Notes under the pieces: generated by a model | Told to the model about the DNA's origin: nothing | Seen by the model: the letters and a program-made list of their open reading frames with translations, nothing else | The model's database searches: none | Made by a program: the position numbers and the translations under genes | Source of the DNA: Microglena sp. YARC | Lineage: Eukaryota; Chlorophyta; Chlorophyceae; Chlamydomonadales; Chlamydomonadaceae | Assembly (NCBI GenBank): GCA_022414725.1 | Contig: CM039463.1 | Coordinates: forward strand, 82,026,154 to 82,090,153 | DNA length: 64,000 nucleotides | Direction of reading: 5' to 3' | Shown: positions 1 through 11,091 of the stretch, piece after piece | Layout of the letters: each line of letters begins with the position of its first letter | Position numbering within the stretch: the stretch's first letter is position 1

Positions 1-255
1 ACCCCCAGCACCCTGTTTTGGCTCTGAAAATGTGTTCATTGGTATTACTTTTGGGGCTCCAGCCAGGCCCCAACCACACCCCAGCCAGACAGCAAAAACT
101 TATAATAATTCCCATAAATCAACCTGACGTCTGATTGTCCTGATTTTTGGTGCCATAAATCTGAAACAAAACGCCCGATCTACGTAGGTGCTTAGCAGTA
201 GGATGCAGTTGCGTTCAGAAGTGTTCATATATCAGAACTTGTAAAGGTAAAGGCG
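1..255. other. Unassigned left edge
   Basis: I see no convincing coding region, RNA gene or repeat match to the rest of the window in this stretch. It precedes the first recognisable unit of the 187-bp satellite. Confidence 0.4.
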
Positions 256-3200
256 ATGCAACGGGTACGAGGGAAGAATTTCGGAAGAGAGACTCACCAT
301 ACCCTTTTCGTTGGTCCCAAGACTTGGTATACAGTAAGATATAATTTAAACAAAGCTATAACCAGAAGGAAAAGAGTAGAAAACAAGTTTGGAGTTGTCG
401 TCGGAAAGCTCGCAGCTTATTTGCTCCCCCTGGGGTTACACCCAGAGCAGGTACTTGGGCAAGAATTTCGATCATGAGACTCACCATACCCTTTTCGTTG
501 GTCCCAAGACTTGGTATACAGTAAGATATAATTTAAACAAAGCTATAACCAGAAGGACAAGAGTAGAAAACAAGTTTGGAGTTGTCGTCGGAAAGCTCGC
601 AGCTTATTTGCTCCCCCTGGGGTTACACCCAGAGCAGGTACTTGGGCAAGAATTTCGATCATGAGACTCACCATACCCTTTTCGTTGGTCCCAAGACTTG
701 GTATAGAGTAAGATATAATTTAAACAAAGCTATGACCAGAAGGACAAGAATAGAAAACAAGTTTGGAGTTGTCGTCGGAAAGCTCGCAGCTTATCTGCTC
801 CCCCTGGGGTTACACCCAAAGCAGGTACTTGGGCAAGAATTTCGATCATGAGACTCACCATACCCTTTTCGTTGGTCCCAAGACTTGGTACAGAGTAAGA
901 TATTATTTAAACAAAGCTATAACCAGAAGGAAAAGAGTAGAAAACAAGTTTGGAGATGTCGTCGGACAGCTCGCAGCTTATTTGCTCCGCCTGAGGTTAC
1001 ACCCAGAGCAGGTACTTGGGCAAGATCTTTTTAAATGAGAGAGCATTCAAAACAAATGGATGGCCCCAAGAGTTTGTATATGGCTAGATATGACTTAAAC
1101 CGACCTTTGGCCAAGAGGAAAGGGTCAGGAATCAGGTATTAATAAATAGAGAAAAATGTTGGGTGAGCTGAGCCCCCTAGGGTTACACCCAGAGCAGGTA
1201 CTTGGGCAAGATCTTTTTAAATGAGAGAGCATTCGAAACAAATTTGATGGCCCCAAGAGTTTGTGTATGGCTAGATATGACTTAAACCGACCTGTGTCCA
1301 AGAGGAAAGGGTCATGAATCAGGTATTAATAAATAGAGAATGTTGGGTGAGCTGAGCCCCCCAGGGTTACACCCAGAGCAGGTACTTGGGCAAGATCTTT
1401 TTAAATGAGAGAGCATTCGAAACAAATTGGATGGCCCCAAGAGTTTGTGTATGGCTAGATATGACTTAAACCGACCTGTGGCCAAGAGGAAAGGGTCAGG
1501 AATCAGGTATTAATAAATAGAGAAAATGTTGGGTGAGCTGAGCCCCCCAGGGTTACACCCAGAGCAGGTACTTGGGCAAGATCTTTTTAAATGAGAGAGC
1601 ATTCGAAAACAAAATTGGATGGCCCAAGAGTTTGTGTATGGCTAGATATGACTTACGGTCGAACCTGGGGCAAGATAGCTAAATAGAAGCAAGTAGGAAA
1701 ACATGGTTTGGTGTATGGCAGATATGATGTAGATACATACGGTATCAGGTAATAATAGAGAAAATGTTGGGTGAGCTGAGGCCCCTGTGTGCAGGGTTAC
1801 ACCCAGAGCAGGTACTTGGGCAAGATCTTTTAAATGAGAGAGTTTCGAGTTTGTGTAAAAACGACCTTGGATGGCCCAAGAGTTTGTGTATGGCTAGATA
1901 TGACTTAAACCGACCTGGCCAAGAGGAAAGGGTCAGGAATCAGGTATTAATAAATAGAGAAAATGTTGGGTTGAGCTGAGCCCCCTAGGGTTACACCCAG
2001 AGCAGGTACCTTGGGCAAGATCTTTTTAAATGAGAGAAGCATTCGAAACAAATTTGATGCCCCAAAGAGTTTGTGTATGGCTAGATATGACTTAAACCGA
2101 CCTGTGCCAAAGAGGAAAGGGTCAGGAATCAGGTATTAATAAATAGAGAAAATGTTGGGTGAGCTGAGCCCCTAAGGGTTACACCCAAAGGCAGGTACTT
2201 GGCAAGAGATCTTTTTAAATGAGAGAGCATTCGAAACAAATTTGATGGCCCCAAGAGTTTGTGTATGGCTAGATATGACTTAAACCGACCTGTGGCAAGA
2301 GGAAGGGGCAAGATCAGGAAAATCAGGTATTTTAAGGTAAAAAGTAGAGAAAAATGGTTGGGTGAGCTGAGCCCCCTAGGGTTACACCCCAGAAGCACGA
2401 GTACTTGGGCAAATCTTTTTAATAAATAGATGAGAGAGAAGCATTCGAAACAAATTTGATGGCCCCAAGAGTTGCGTGTATGGCTAGATAATGACTTAAC
2501 CGACTTGTGGCCAAGGAGCGGAAAGGTCAGAATCAGAGTATTAATAAATAGAGAAAAAATGTTGGGTTTTGAGCTGAGCCCCCAAGTTACACCGCCCCCA
2601 GAGACAAGTTATACTTGGGCAAGATGCTTTTTAAATGAGAAGAGCATTCGAAACAAATTTGATGGCCCAAGAGTTTGTGTATGGCTAGATATGACTTAAA
2701 ACCGACCTGTGCCAAGAGGAAAGCGGTCAGGAATCAGGTATTATAAATAGAGAAAATGTTGGGTGAGCTGAAGCCCTAGGGTTACACCCCAAAGCAGGTA
2801 CTTGGGCAAGATCTTTTTAAATGAGAGAGCATTCGAAACAAATTTGGATGGCCCAAAGTTTGTGTATGGGCCTAGATATGACTTAACCGACCTACCGATC
2901 TGTGGCAAGAGGAGGTTGAAAAGCGCGCCGTCCAGGAAAACGTCAGGTTCATTAAATAAATGTCATAGAGCCCACCCAGAAAGCAGCACTGTTGGGTGAG
3001 CAAGGAACTGAGCCCCCAGGGTTACACCAGAGCAGGGTAACATGAGAGAGGAGCCCCTTTTTAAATGAGAGAGCAAATTATACACCCAGAAACACATTGG
3101 ATGGCCCCCCAGTAGTTTGTGTAGATCTTTTTAACATGCTAGGTTATATGACTCGAAACACAATATAACTTAAACGACCTGTGAACCAGAGGAAAAGGGT

Positions 3201-6200
3201 CAGGAATTTGTGCTATGAGCGCCGTATATACCTTATTGGCGAACACGAGAAAAATCGTTGGGTGAAAGCTGAGAGCACTCGTGGTGCCATGAATCCCTAG
3301 GGTTACACTCAGAGCCACTCAGAAGAAAAACAGGTACTTGGGCTGTTGGGAACCCTAGCTTTTTATCGTGTTTAAATGAGAGAGCATACTTGGGCAACAA
3401 ATCTTTTAAATGAAGAGCAATCAAAATTTTGATGGCAAAAACAACAACTCTTGAGTTTGTGTATGGCTAGATATGACTTAAAACCGACCTGTGGTCCAAG
3501 AGGAAAGGGTCATGAAAAATCAGGGCACCCAAGGAGTAACCCAGAGCACGTTACCAAATATTGTTCAATAGAGAAACACTGTGGCCCGGCAAGAGGTGGG
3601 TGAGCTGAGCCCCCCCAAGGGAAGAGGGAAAGTTACACGGTATTAATAAAGATAGAGAAATGTTGGGTGAGCCCCCGCGGCAGAGCAGGTACTTGGGCAA
3701 GATCTTTTTAAATGAGAGAGCATTCGAAACAATTGACTTAAAACACCGGATGGGTCAGGACCAAGAGTTGACAGGTAATTATCTATTGTGTAAAATGGCT
3801 AGATGTTACACCCAGAGCACAGGTGGGGCAAGATCTTAAAACAAATTGGATGGCGACCTGTGGCGAGGAAACGTCAGAATCAGGTATTAATAAATAGAGA
3901 AAATGTTGGGTGAGCTGAGCCCCCAGGCGTTACACCCAGAGCAGGTACTTGGGCAAGATTCTTTTTAAATGAGAGAGCATTCGAAACAAATTGGATGGCC
4001 CCAAGGTTTTGTGTATGGCTAGATATGACTTAACACCGACCTGTGTCCAAGAGGAAAGGGTCAGGAATCAGGGTATAGTAAATAGAGAAAATGTTGGTGA
4101 GCTGAGCCCCCTAGGGTTTACACCCAGAGCAGGTACTTGGGCAAGATCTTTTTCTAATGAACCGAGAGCATGTCGAAACAAAATTTGATATGGCCCCATT
4201 TGATGGCAAACCCAGCCCAAGTAATACTACTTAAATGTGTCCAAGAGGAAAGGGTCAGGAATCGAGGTATTAATAATCCGTAGAGAAACATTGCTTGGGT
4301 GAGCTGAGCCCCCAAGGGTTACACCCAGAGCAGGTTACGAGTTGGTGCAAAGATCTTTTGTAAGACAAAGAGGAGAGGTCTGCTTTCGAAACACACAAAT
4401 CTGGAAATGTCTCTCCGAGAAAGCGAGTTTTGCAGTATAGCGATATGACTCTAAAAGCCACCTAGTTGATCATTGTATATTCCATATTAATAATTAATAC
4501 ATGATAGTAACCTTCGCTAACAGTCGACACTGGAGGCCCCGAGTATCACCAGAGCAACATTTCGCAACAGATGTGTAGTGGACCCCCAAGAGTTATGATA
4601 TGACCTTAACCCGGACCTGTGTCCAAGAGGGAAGGGGTCAGAGATCGCAGGTATTAACTTAGGATAGAGAAAATGTTGGTGATGCGTGAGACCGCCCAGG
4701 GTTACTAACCTCTATGAGCAGGTACTTGGGCTAAGATCTGAGTTTTAAATGAGAAGAGAGCGTCTAGCCATTCGAAACCAAATTTGATGGCCAAGGAGTT
4801 TGTGTATGGCTAGAGGAAACGGCGTATGATTACAATCAAATAGCTTAAACGCTGGTCTTCCCCCGAGAGCATTCCGAAAAAATTGGAATCATGATTATGG
4901 CATAGGACTAAACTGGTGTGGCCAGAGGAAACTGTCAGGAATTATATAAATGAGAAAATGTTGGGTGAGAGGCTGCGGTTACACCCCAGGAGCAACGTTA
5001 CCTTGCAAGATCTTTTTAAATTGAGGACGAGAAGAGCTATTCCGCAAGAGCCTCTCTGGTTATATGTATGACAACGCGAACAATGTGGCACCAGGTATTT
5101 AATTATACTATGAGAACTGCAATGTTGGGATGAGCAGCCCCAAAGGGTTACACCCAAGAGCATTTGGGCAGGAACTTGGGCAAGATCTTTTTAAATGAGG
5201 TAGACGCATTCGAAACAATTGATGGCCCCAAGAGTTTGTGTATGGCTAGACAATGACTTAAACGCCGTGTGGCAAGAGGAAACGGCAGGAATCAGGTATT
5301 AATAAATAGAGAAAAATGTTGGGTGAGCTGAGCCCCCAGGTGTTACACCCCAGAGCAGGGTACTTGGGCAAGATCCTTTTTAAAGTTGGAAGAGAGCATT
5401 TCGAACAAATTGGGATGGCCTCAAGAGTTTGTGTATGGCTAGATTGCTTAGAACCGACTGTGGCAAGAGGAAAGGGTCAGGGATCGGTTAGTTAATAAAT
5501 AGAGAAAATGTTGGGTGAGCTGAGCCCCCTAGGGTTAGCACCAGAGCAGGTACTTGGGCAACGATATTTTTTAAAATGAGAAGCATTCGAAACAAGATTT
5601 GATGGCCCCAAAGTTGTTTATGGCTAGATATGACTTAAACCGGACCTGTGTCAGAGGAAAGGGTCGGAATCAGGTACTTTGATAAATAGAGAAAAGTTCG
5701 GGTGAGCTGAGCCCCCAAGGTTACACCCAGAGCAGGTACTTGCAAGATCTTTTTAAATGAGAGCGCATTCGAACAAATTGGGATGGCCCCAGAGTTTGTT
5801 ATGGCTAGATATGCTTAAACCGGACCTGTGGCAAGAGGAACGGTATGAATCAGGTATTATTAAAATAGAGAAAATGTTGGGTGAGCTGAGCTCCCCAGGG
5901 TTACCACCAGAGCCGGTACTTGGGTCAAGATCTTTAAATGAGAGAGCATTCGAAACAAATTTTGAGGCCCCAAAGTGTTTGTGTATGGGCTAGATATGAC
6001 TTAAAACCGACCTGTGTCAAAGAGGAAAGGGTCATGAATCAGGTATTAAATAAATAGAAGAATGTTGGGGTGAGCTGGAGCCGCCCCTAGGGGTAGACCC
6101 AGAAGGCAGGGTACTTGGTCAGATCGGTTTTAATGAGAGGAGGCATTCGAAACAAATTTGAGTGGCCCCAAGAGTTTTGTGTATGGCTAGATTAGTGACT

Positions 6201-6540
6201 TAATCGACCTGTGCCAAGAGGGAAAGCGGTCAGGAATCTAGGTATTGATGAAATAGAGGAAATATGTTGGGTGGAACGGAGCGCCCGCCAGGGTGTTACA
6301 CGTCGCGCTGAGCAGGTACTTGGGCAAGATCTTTTTAGACTGGAGAGAGAGCATTCGAAAGCTCAAGATTGGGATGTCCCGGCTAAGTAAGTTTTGTGAT
6401 GATGGGGCTTATAGTTGATTTAACTTAAACGCGGTACCTGTGTGCCAAGGAGGGAAACGGTGCAGGAATCGAGTGTATTAATAAATAAGGAAAATGTGGG
6501 TGGAGCGTGAGGCCCTGGGTTACACGCCAGAGCTAGGTAG
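256..6540. repeat. ~187-bp tandem satellite, two subfamilies
   Basis: A tandem repeat of about 187 bp runs from here to the gap. The motif ATCATGAG recurs at 471, 658 and 845, exactly 187 bp apart, and the GGTTACACCCAGAGCAGG block recurs near 994, 1181, 1365 and 1551. Two variants share this block. Variant A (about 256-1020) carries CCATACCCTTTTCGTTGGTC. Variant B (about 1020-6540) carries TTGTGTATGGCTAGATATG and AATAAATAGAG. The first units are nearly identical, but from about 1650 single-base indels accumulate and by 3000-5000 units are hard to align. The short reading frames of 60-91 codons inside the units recur only because the units do, so they are not genes. The period is close to a nucleosome repeat and resembles centromeric or heterochromatic satellites in size, but location is not shown by this window. 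Confidence 0.95.
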
Positions 6541-7540
6541 NNNNNNNNNNNNNNNNNNNNNNNNNNNNNNNNNNNNNNNNNNNNNNNNNNNNNNNNNNNN
6601 NNNNNNNNNNNNNNNNNNNNNNNNNNNNNNNNNNNNNNNNNNNNNNNNNNNNNNNNNNNNNNNNNNNNNNNNNNNNNNNNNNNNNNNNNNNNNNNNNNNN
6701 NNNNNNNNNNNNNNNNNNNNNNNNNNNNNNNNNNNNNNNNNNNNNNNNNNNNNNNNNNNNNNNNNNNNNNNNNNNNNNNNNNNNNNNNNNNNNNNNNNNN
6801 NNNNNNNNNNNNNNNNNNNNNNNNNNNNNNNNNNNNNNNNNNNNNNNNNNNNNNNNNNNNNNNNNNNNNNNNNNNNNNNNNNNNNNNNNNNNNNNNNNNN
6901 NNNNNNNNNNNNNNNNNNNNNNNNNNNNNNNNNNNNNNNNNNNNNNNNNNNNNNNNNNNNNNNNNNNNNNNNNNNNNNNNNNNNNNNNNNNNNNNNNNNN
7001 NNNNNNNNNNNNNNNNNNNNNNNNNNNNNNNNNNNNNNNNNNNNNNNNNNNNNNNNNNNNNNNNNNNNNNNNNNNNNNNNNNNNNNNNNNNNNNNNNNNN
7101 NNNNNNNNNNNNNNNNNNNNNNNNNNNNNNNNNNNNNNNNNNNNNNNNNNNNNNNNNNNNNNNNNNNNNNNNNNNNNNNNNNNNNNNNNNNNNNNNNNNN
7201 NNNNNNNNNNNNNNNNNNNNNNNNNNNNNNNNNNNNNNNNNNNNNNNNNNNNNNNNNNNNNNNNNNNNNNNNNNNNNNNNNNNNNNNNNNNNNNNNNNNN
7301 NNNNNNNNNNNNNNNNNNNNNNNNNNNNNNNNNNNNNNNNNNNNNNNNNNNNNNNNNNNNNNNNNNNNNNNNNNNNNNNNNNNNNNNNNNNNNNNNNNNN
7401 NNNNNNNNNNNNNNNNNNNNNNNNNNNNNNNNNNNNNNNNNNNNNNNNNNNNNNNNNNNNNNNNNNNNNNNNNNNNNNNNNNNNNNNNNNNNNNNNNNNN
7501 NNNNNNNNNNNNNNNNNNNNNNNNNNNNNNNNNNNNNNNN
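6541..7540. other. Assembly gap, exactly 1000 N
   Basis: One thousand consecutive N. The round number suggests a placeholder of unknown true size joining the satellite to the truncated copia copy. The long open frames crossing it are artefacts. Confidence 0.99.
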
Positions 7541-8460
7541 GAGTCGGTGGAGTATGAACATAAAAGATCTGCCCACACGCAACCCTAATTGAATTAAATG
7601 GCCGGCCATGATGTCAAGTGAAGGCTTGTAAATGGGGCACGGATCGCTAGTTTTGCTTTCTTTAGGAAAAGGGATACGTGTTCGCTTTGCTTCTGACAAG
7701 CAATCACATGGGATCTAGAGACAGTCTGTGCACATGTTGGAGAGTGAGGGTAAGTTCTGAACCAAACCGCTTCCTTACAAGGGTTGTTGCATGCATCACT
7801 AGCCAGGGTGAACCCAGCCGCCTATGCCACAACCATTTCAGGATGTAGGTAGATACTACAACTCCAGCAATCCCAATTCACATTCAAGAGCAAAAAGCTG
7901 GATAAATCTTTCAGCGCACCATACAATTACGGCCACGGAGGTGTGAAGGGCCTACATTGCCAAATGGTGTTACACACCATGTCGATGGAGCAGGGAAAGA
8001 GACGAACAGAGAGAGCCCTTGTGGCGAAGTAAAACTAAACTATCAACAGAAAGTCGTGCAGTTGTGAGGCATGGGCAACCAGCCATAATTACTGGGACAT
8101 GAGGTTCCACGCGACAGTGTGGAATGTTAGAGAACGATTGGTTAAGAAGTGATTGTGTTGGTAACCAATTCACGTACATTAACATCAGAATAGAAACGGC
8201 GTGCCGCTCAAGCGTCAGGCGAGCGGACGCGCCTGGTGTTGTGAGACCATGTCATCCGATTCTACCCGCTATATATCTGGCTGGCTCCAGGTCGTCGCGA
8301 AGCCAATGGAACAATTGCAGTGAAGTCAACAGACATACTCACGCTGTGATAGTTGACATTCCCAGCTCAGAATCAACATGCCAGCACCTCGCAGACAGGC
8401 TCGGTGCAGCACATTTGAAAATTTTCGCAGTGGCAAGAGAAAGGACAGAAAGCTACCTGC
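7541..8460 (-). pseudogene. Protease and integrase 5' fragment of copia copy 1
   Basis: Collinear with about 26011-26839 of copy 2, from just after the gag amber codon to the start of the integrase core. The peptide RIPFPKESKT is readable in one frame and matches the segment that follows the integrase zinc finger in copy 2. Frequent indels break the frame and the gap removes the remainder of pol. Confidence 0.7.
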
Positions 8461-10647
8461 CTATTTCTTTGATCCAAAGCTACCGTCATCAATCTGAGCC
8501 TCGGCCAAGGAGGCAGCTGCGCGGAGTAAGCACACCTGGAAGGGACCAAAGCCAATTGGGCAACCTAAGGATTGGTAACGTGCAACCAGGCTTGGTCTTA
8601 CGACAAGGTGCGGATGCTTCGTCGAAACACGGATCCTCCGAGGTGGGCGTCGTTTGCTGGAGGCATGGGCCCAGTGGCAATTCCAGACGTCGCTATGTGT
8701 TGGAACCAGAAACCCTGAAGAACGCAGATCCCTGCCCACGCTGAAACGCAGCATGGCAGCACTGGGAGCGTCCGGACCAACCAGGATGCTGGGAGTCCGG
8801 ACTGGGGACAGATGCAATGTTCAAAATGTCGAGAAGACCGATATGCCTCCAGACAAGACCACAGTAATCTACAGTCTGGTCTGTTAGCCACATCATAGCA
8901 CCGTACTGGACTCCGCAGCGATTCAATCGGATCGAAACGGATCGCCATTCAGCAATGGTTTCCATGGCGTGGCGCTTGCAGCTGAGAGGATGTCAGCACT
9001 GCGGGAGGTCAGTTGCACAGACTGCGAACTTGCGAAAGAAAGAGCGGACAGCGGTCAGACGGCCCTGTTGCGCATTATTGAAGTTCGATACGGCATGAGA
9101 GGGCGACTCTAGAGGCAAGGGCATCAGACTGCGTCTTCCGGATATCCAAAAGGATATTCCGGGGGTGGCAAAGTCGCTGGTATAGCCTTGACCCATTCGT
9201 CCTCTCATGTTCGCGAGCATCATAGTTAAACACTGAACTCCTGAGTCGAGAGGCAGTTGCACTGAACCCAACAGTGCAGGATCACGCGAGACCTCACCAT
9301 GAATGAGGGTATTAGACCCAAGCTCCAATCGCAGAAGGGACATGGAGCCATAAGGACTGCTATCGAATTCCATGAAATACTCCCGCCGCAAGACCAGGTC
9401 AAGAGGCGCGCTGGTGTATAATATGTATCCTTAAATGCACAGGGATGGACCTCGCAACAGCTCATGAAGCAGCTCGAAATTTTCTGGGCTAACAGGACAT
9501 CGAGGGGACAGGCACTTCGCACAAACCTGATAACCAAGCTTCTCGTGAGTCACTACGGCTCGTACCACAAGAGGAAAACACCATGATCTGGGGATACAGA
9601 ATCCAGAAGTTGACTGGACCAAGAAAAGAACGGACACCTGGTACTTTAATGCTCAGAGAAAGCCATCCCTCGGCGATGCCTCACTTCACACTAACATTGT
9701 GCCATTGTAAGTCCTGCATATCATCGACCCGTACAAAAGAGCGGTTCAAGGACTTCACCATCCGTGATCCTGTTATCAGGCGGTAGTCGTCCCGCAAGTT
9801 TAAAGTCGGAGAGATGCCACAGGAGCAGATGCTCCAAGATTCGCATGACCGCGTATTATAGCATAGGAGGAGGGCAGGGGCCAGGAAAGGCAGCTTCCAG
9901 CGCGCGGAGGCGGAGGGGGTTCCAGGAGGCACCAGCAAGCGCAAGAGGTGCTGGCAGAGGAAACAGCAGCCCTCGCGAGAGCGAGTGTGGTAGCCAGGGA
10001 GGCCACGCTCCATGGGGCAAGATGCAGAGAAAAGAGAAGCAAAGCCCTTCAAGGAAGTTGGGCTTAGCCACCATCCGGGTAAGCCGGGGGAACAAGGCTC
10101 ACAAGGGAGGCGTCCTGACGAAGGCTGGAGCTGATACACAGGCGAAAGCTCCTCGATAGGCCCAATCTGCTGGATCAGCAGGCCTTTCATACATCGCTGG
10201 CGAACAAGCGGAAGCTCAAGACACGAGTGGCAACAGCAGATGTGGCTCACGCACCGAAGTGAGCTACTCGTAGCACTTCTTCAAGTCCTCCTCACATCAG
10301 TAGTAGTAGAGTAAGTCTTCATCTCATAATTGAGGGGATCGCATGAGGCTGCGGTCTGGATGCAACAACGATGATCTGCTGTCTGTACACAACAACAGCT
10401 TCATCAAGGACATATGAGGACAGGCGTCGAACATTGAAAGAGGAAAGGAACGTAAAGTTGGAGGATTGATGCGGGGGGGTTTACTTCCTTGATGGCGAGA
10501 GGACCCTCCTCTCCTGGCAGCATGGCCGCTGGGCGCAAGTCGTCTAGCCAATGCTAGAGGAACCTTCACCCCCGATTGGGAGGATTCGGTCCGCCATCCA
10601 TTGGCTCCACAATGATCAGCTGCGGATCACTGAGCCATGAACACCAT
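8461..10647 (-). pseudogene. Gag region of copia copy 1, broken by indels
   Basis: Collinear with the intact 699-codon gag frame of copy 2 (26840-28939). Short translated stretches match it in alternating frames, including the Pro-rich N-terminal part, the gag core and the Cys/His knuckle. The region from the amber codon to the LTR is 2278 bp here against 2187 bp in copy 2. The terminal TAG (complement of CTA at 8461-8463) and its AAGAAATAGG context are preserved. No start-to-stop frame exists in the sequence as given, and I do not treat it as expressed. Confidence 0.75.
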
Positions 10648-10740
10648 ATAAGTTTGGTAAGTTATTTCACAAAGCAGGCAGGTAGGCACTCAGCGGAGTT
10701 GCATATCAAAGAAGTGGTAGTGATGGAGGACCCAGTAACC

Positions 10741-11091
10741 TATTCAGCTTGAAATACTCCGGTAGGAGTGGACAGTAGATTTATATGTATGTATATAGGA
10801 AGCACCAATCTATACAGAACGGAGACAAGGAAACGTTACAGATCACGTGGAGACGCCATAAGAGGGTGCACTGTGGTCGAAAGAGGCGGTAACATGGAAC
10901 CTAACAGGGTACAGGATTCAGACCGGGAACGTAGGCTGATCAGGAAGCTGCCTACTGAGTCACGTCTCAAGAATGTACTCAAGTCCCACGGGAAGCTGGC
11001 CTCAGGAGAGCCGATAGTTCTAAAGGGAGTACATAAGTAGTCACCAGTCATCAAAACGCGTGAAGAGCAACCGGCTAATACATTGCTGATA
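10741..11091 (-). repeat. 5' LTR of copia copy 1
   Basis: It matches the 324-bp LTRs of copy 2 end to end, starting TATTCAGC (one inserted base) and ending GCTGATA, but is 351 bp long because of scattered insertions. The adjoining GTCAT at 11092-11096 would be one half of its target site duplication; the other half is lost in the gap. Confidence 0.85.

Larger units (their letters stand above)
7541..11091 (-). mobile_element. Truncated, indel-rich Ty1/copia copy 1 (5' part)
   Basis: This is a second copy of the element at 22430-29352, collinear with about 26011-29352 of it. Read on the minus strand it has the 5' LTR (10741-11091), a short leader, a gag region (8461-10647), the amber stop, protease, and integrase up to the first catalytic Asp region, where the gap cuts it. 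Small insertions and deletions, mostly insertions, occur throughout, so no long frame survives. The LTR is 351 bp against 324 bp in the clean copy. The LTR edge abuts GTCAT of a 3.43-kb array unit, a different site from copy 2, so it is a separate insertion and not a duplicated assembly of the same locus. Indel density falls with distance from the gap, which points to uncorrected long-read sequence more than to ancient decay. Confidence 0.88.

Noticed and set aside
389..1038. Family of tandem 91-codon genes
   Set aside because: The frames recur every 187 bp because the satellite does. They overlap each other and disappear as soon as indels appear.
6494..7699. Long open frames across the gap
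   Set aside because: They consist of N. Only short flanking pieces are real sequence.
8124..8744. 206-codon plus-strand gene in the left copia copy
   Set aside because: It is antisense to gag in an indel-rich copy and has no counterpart at the same place in the clean copy.
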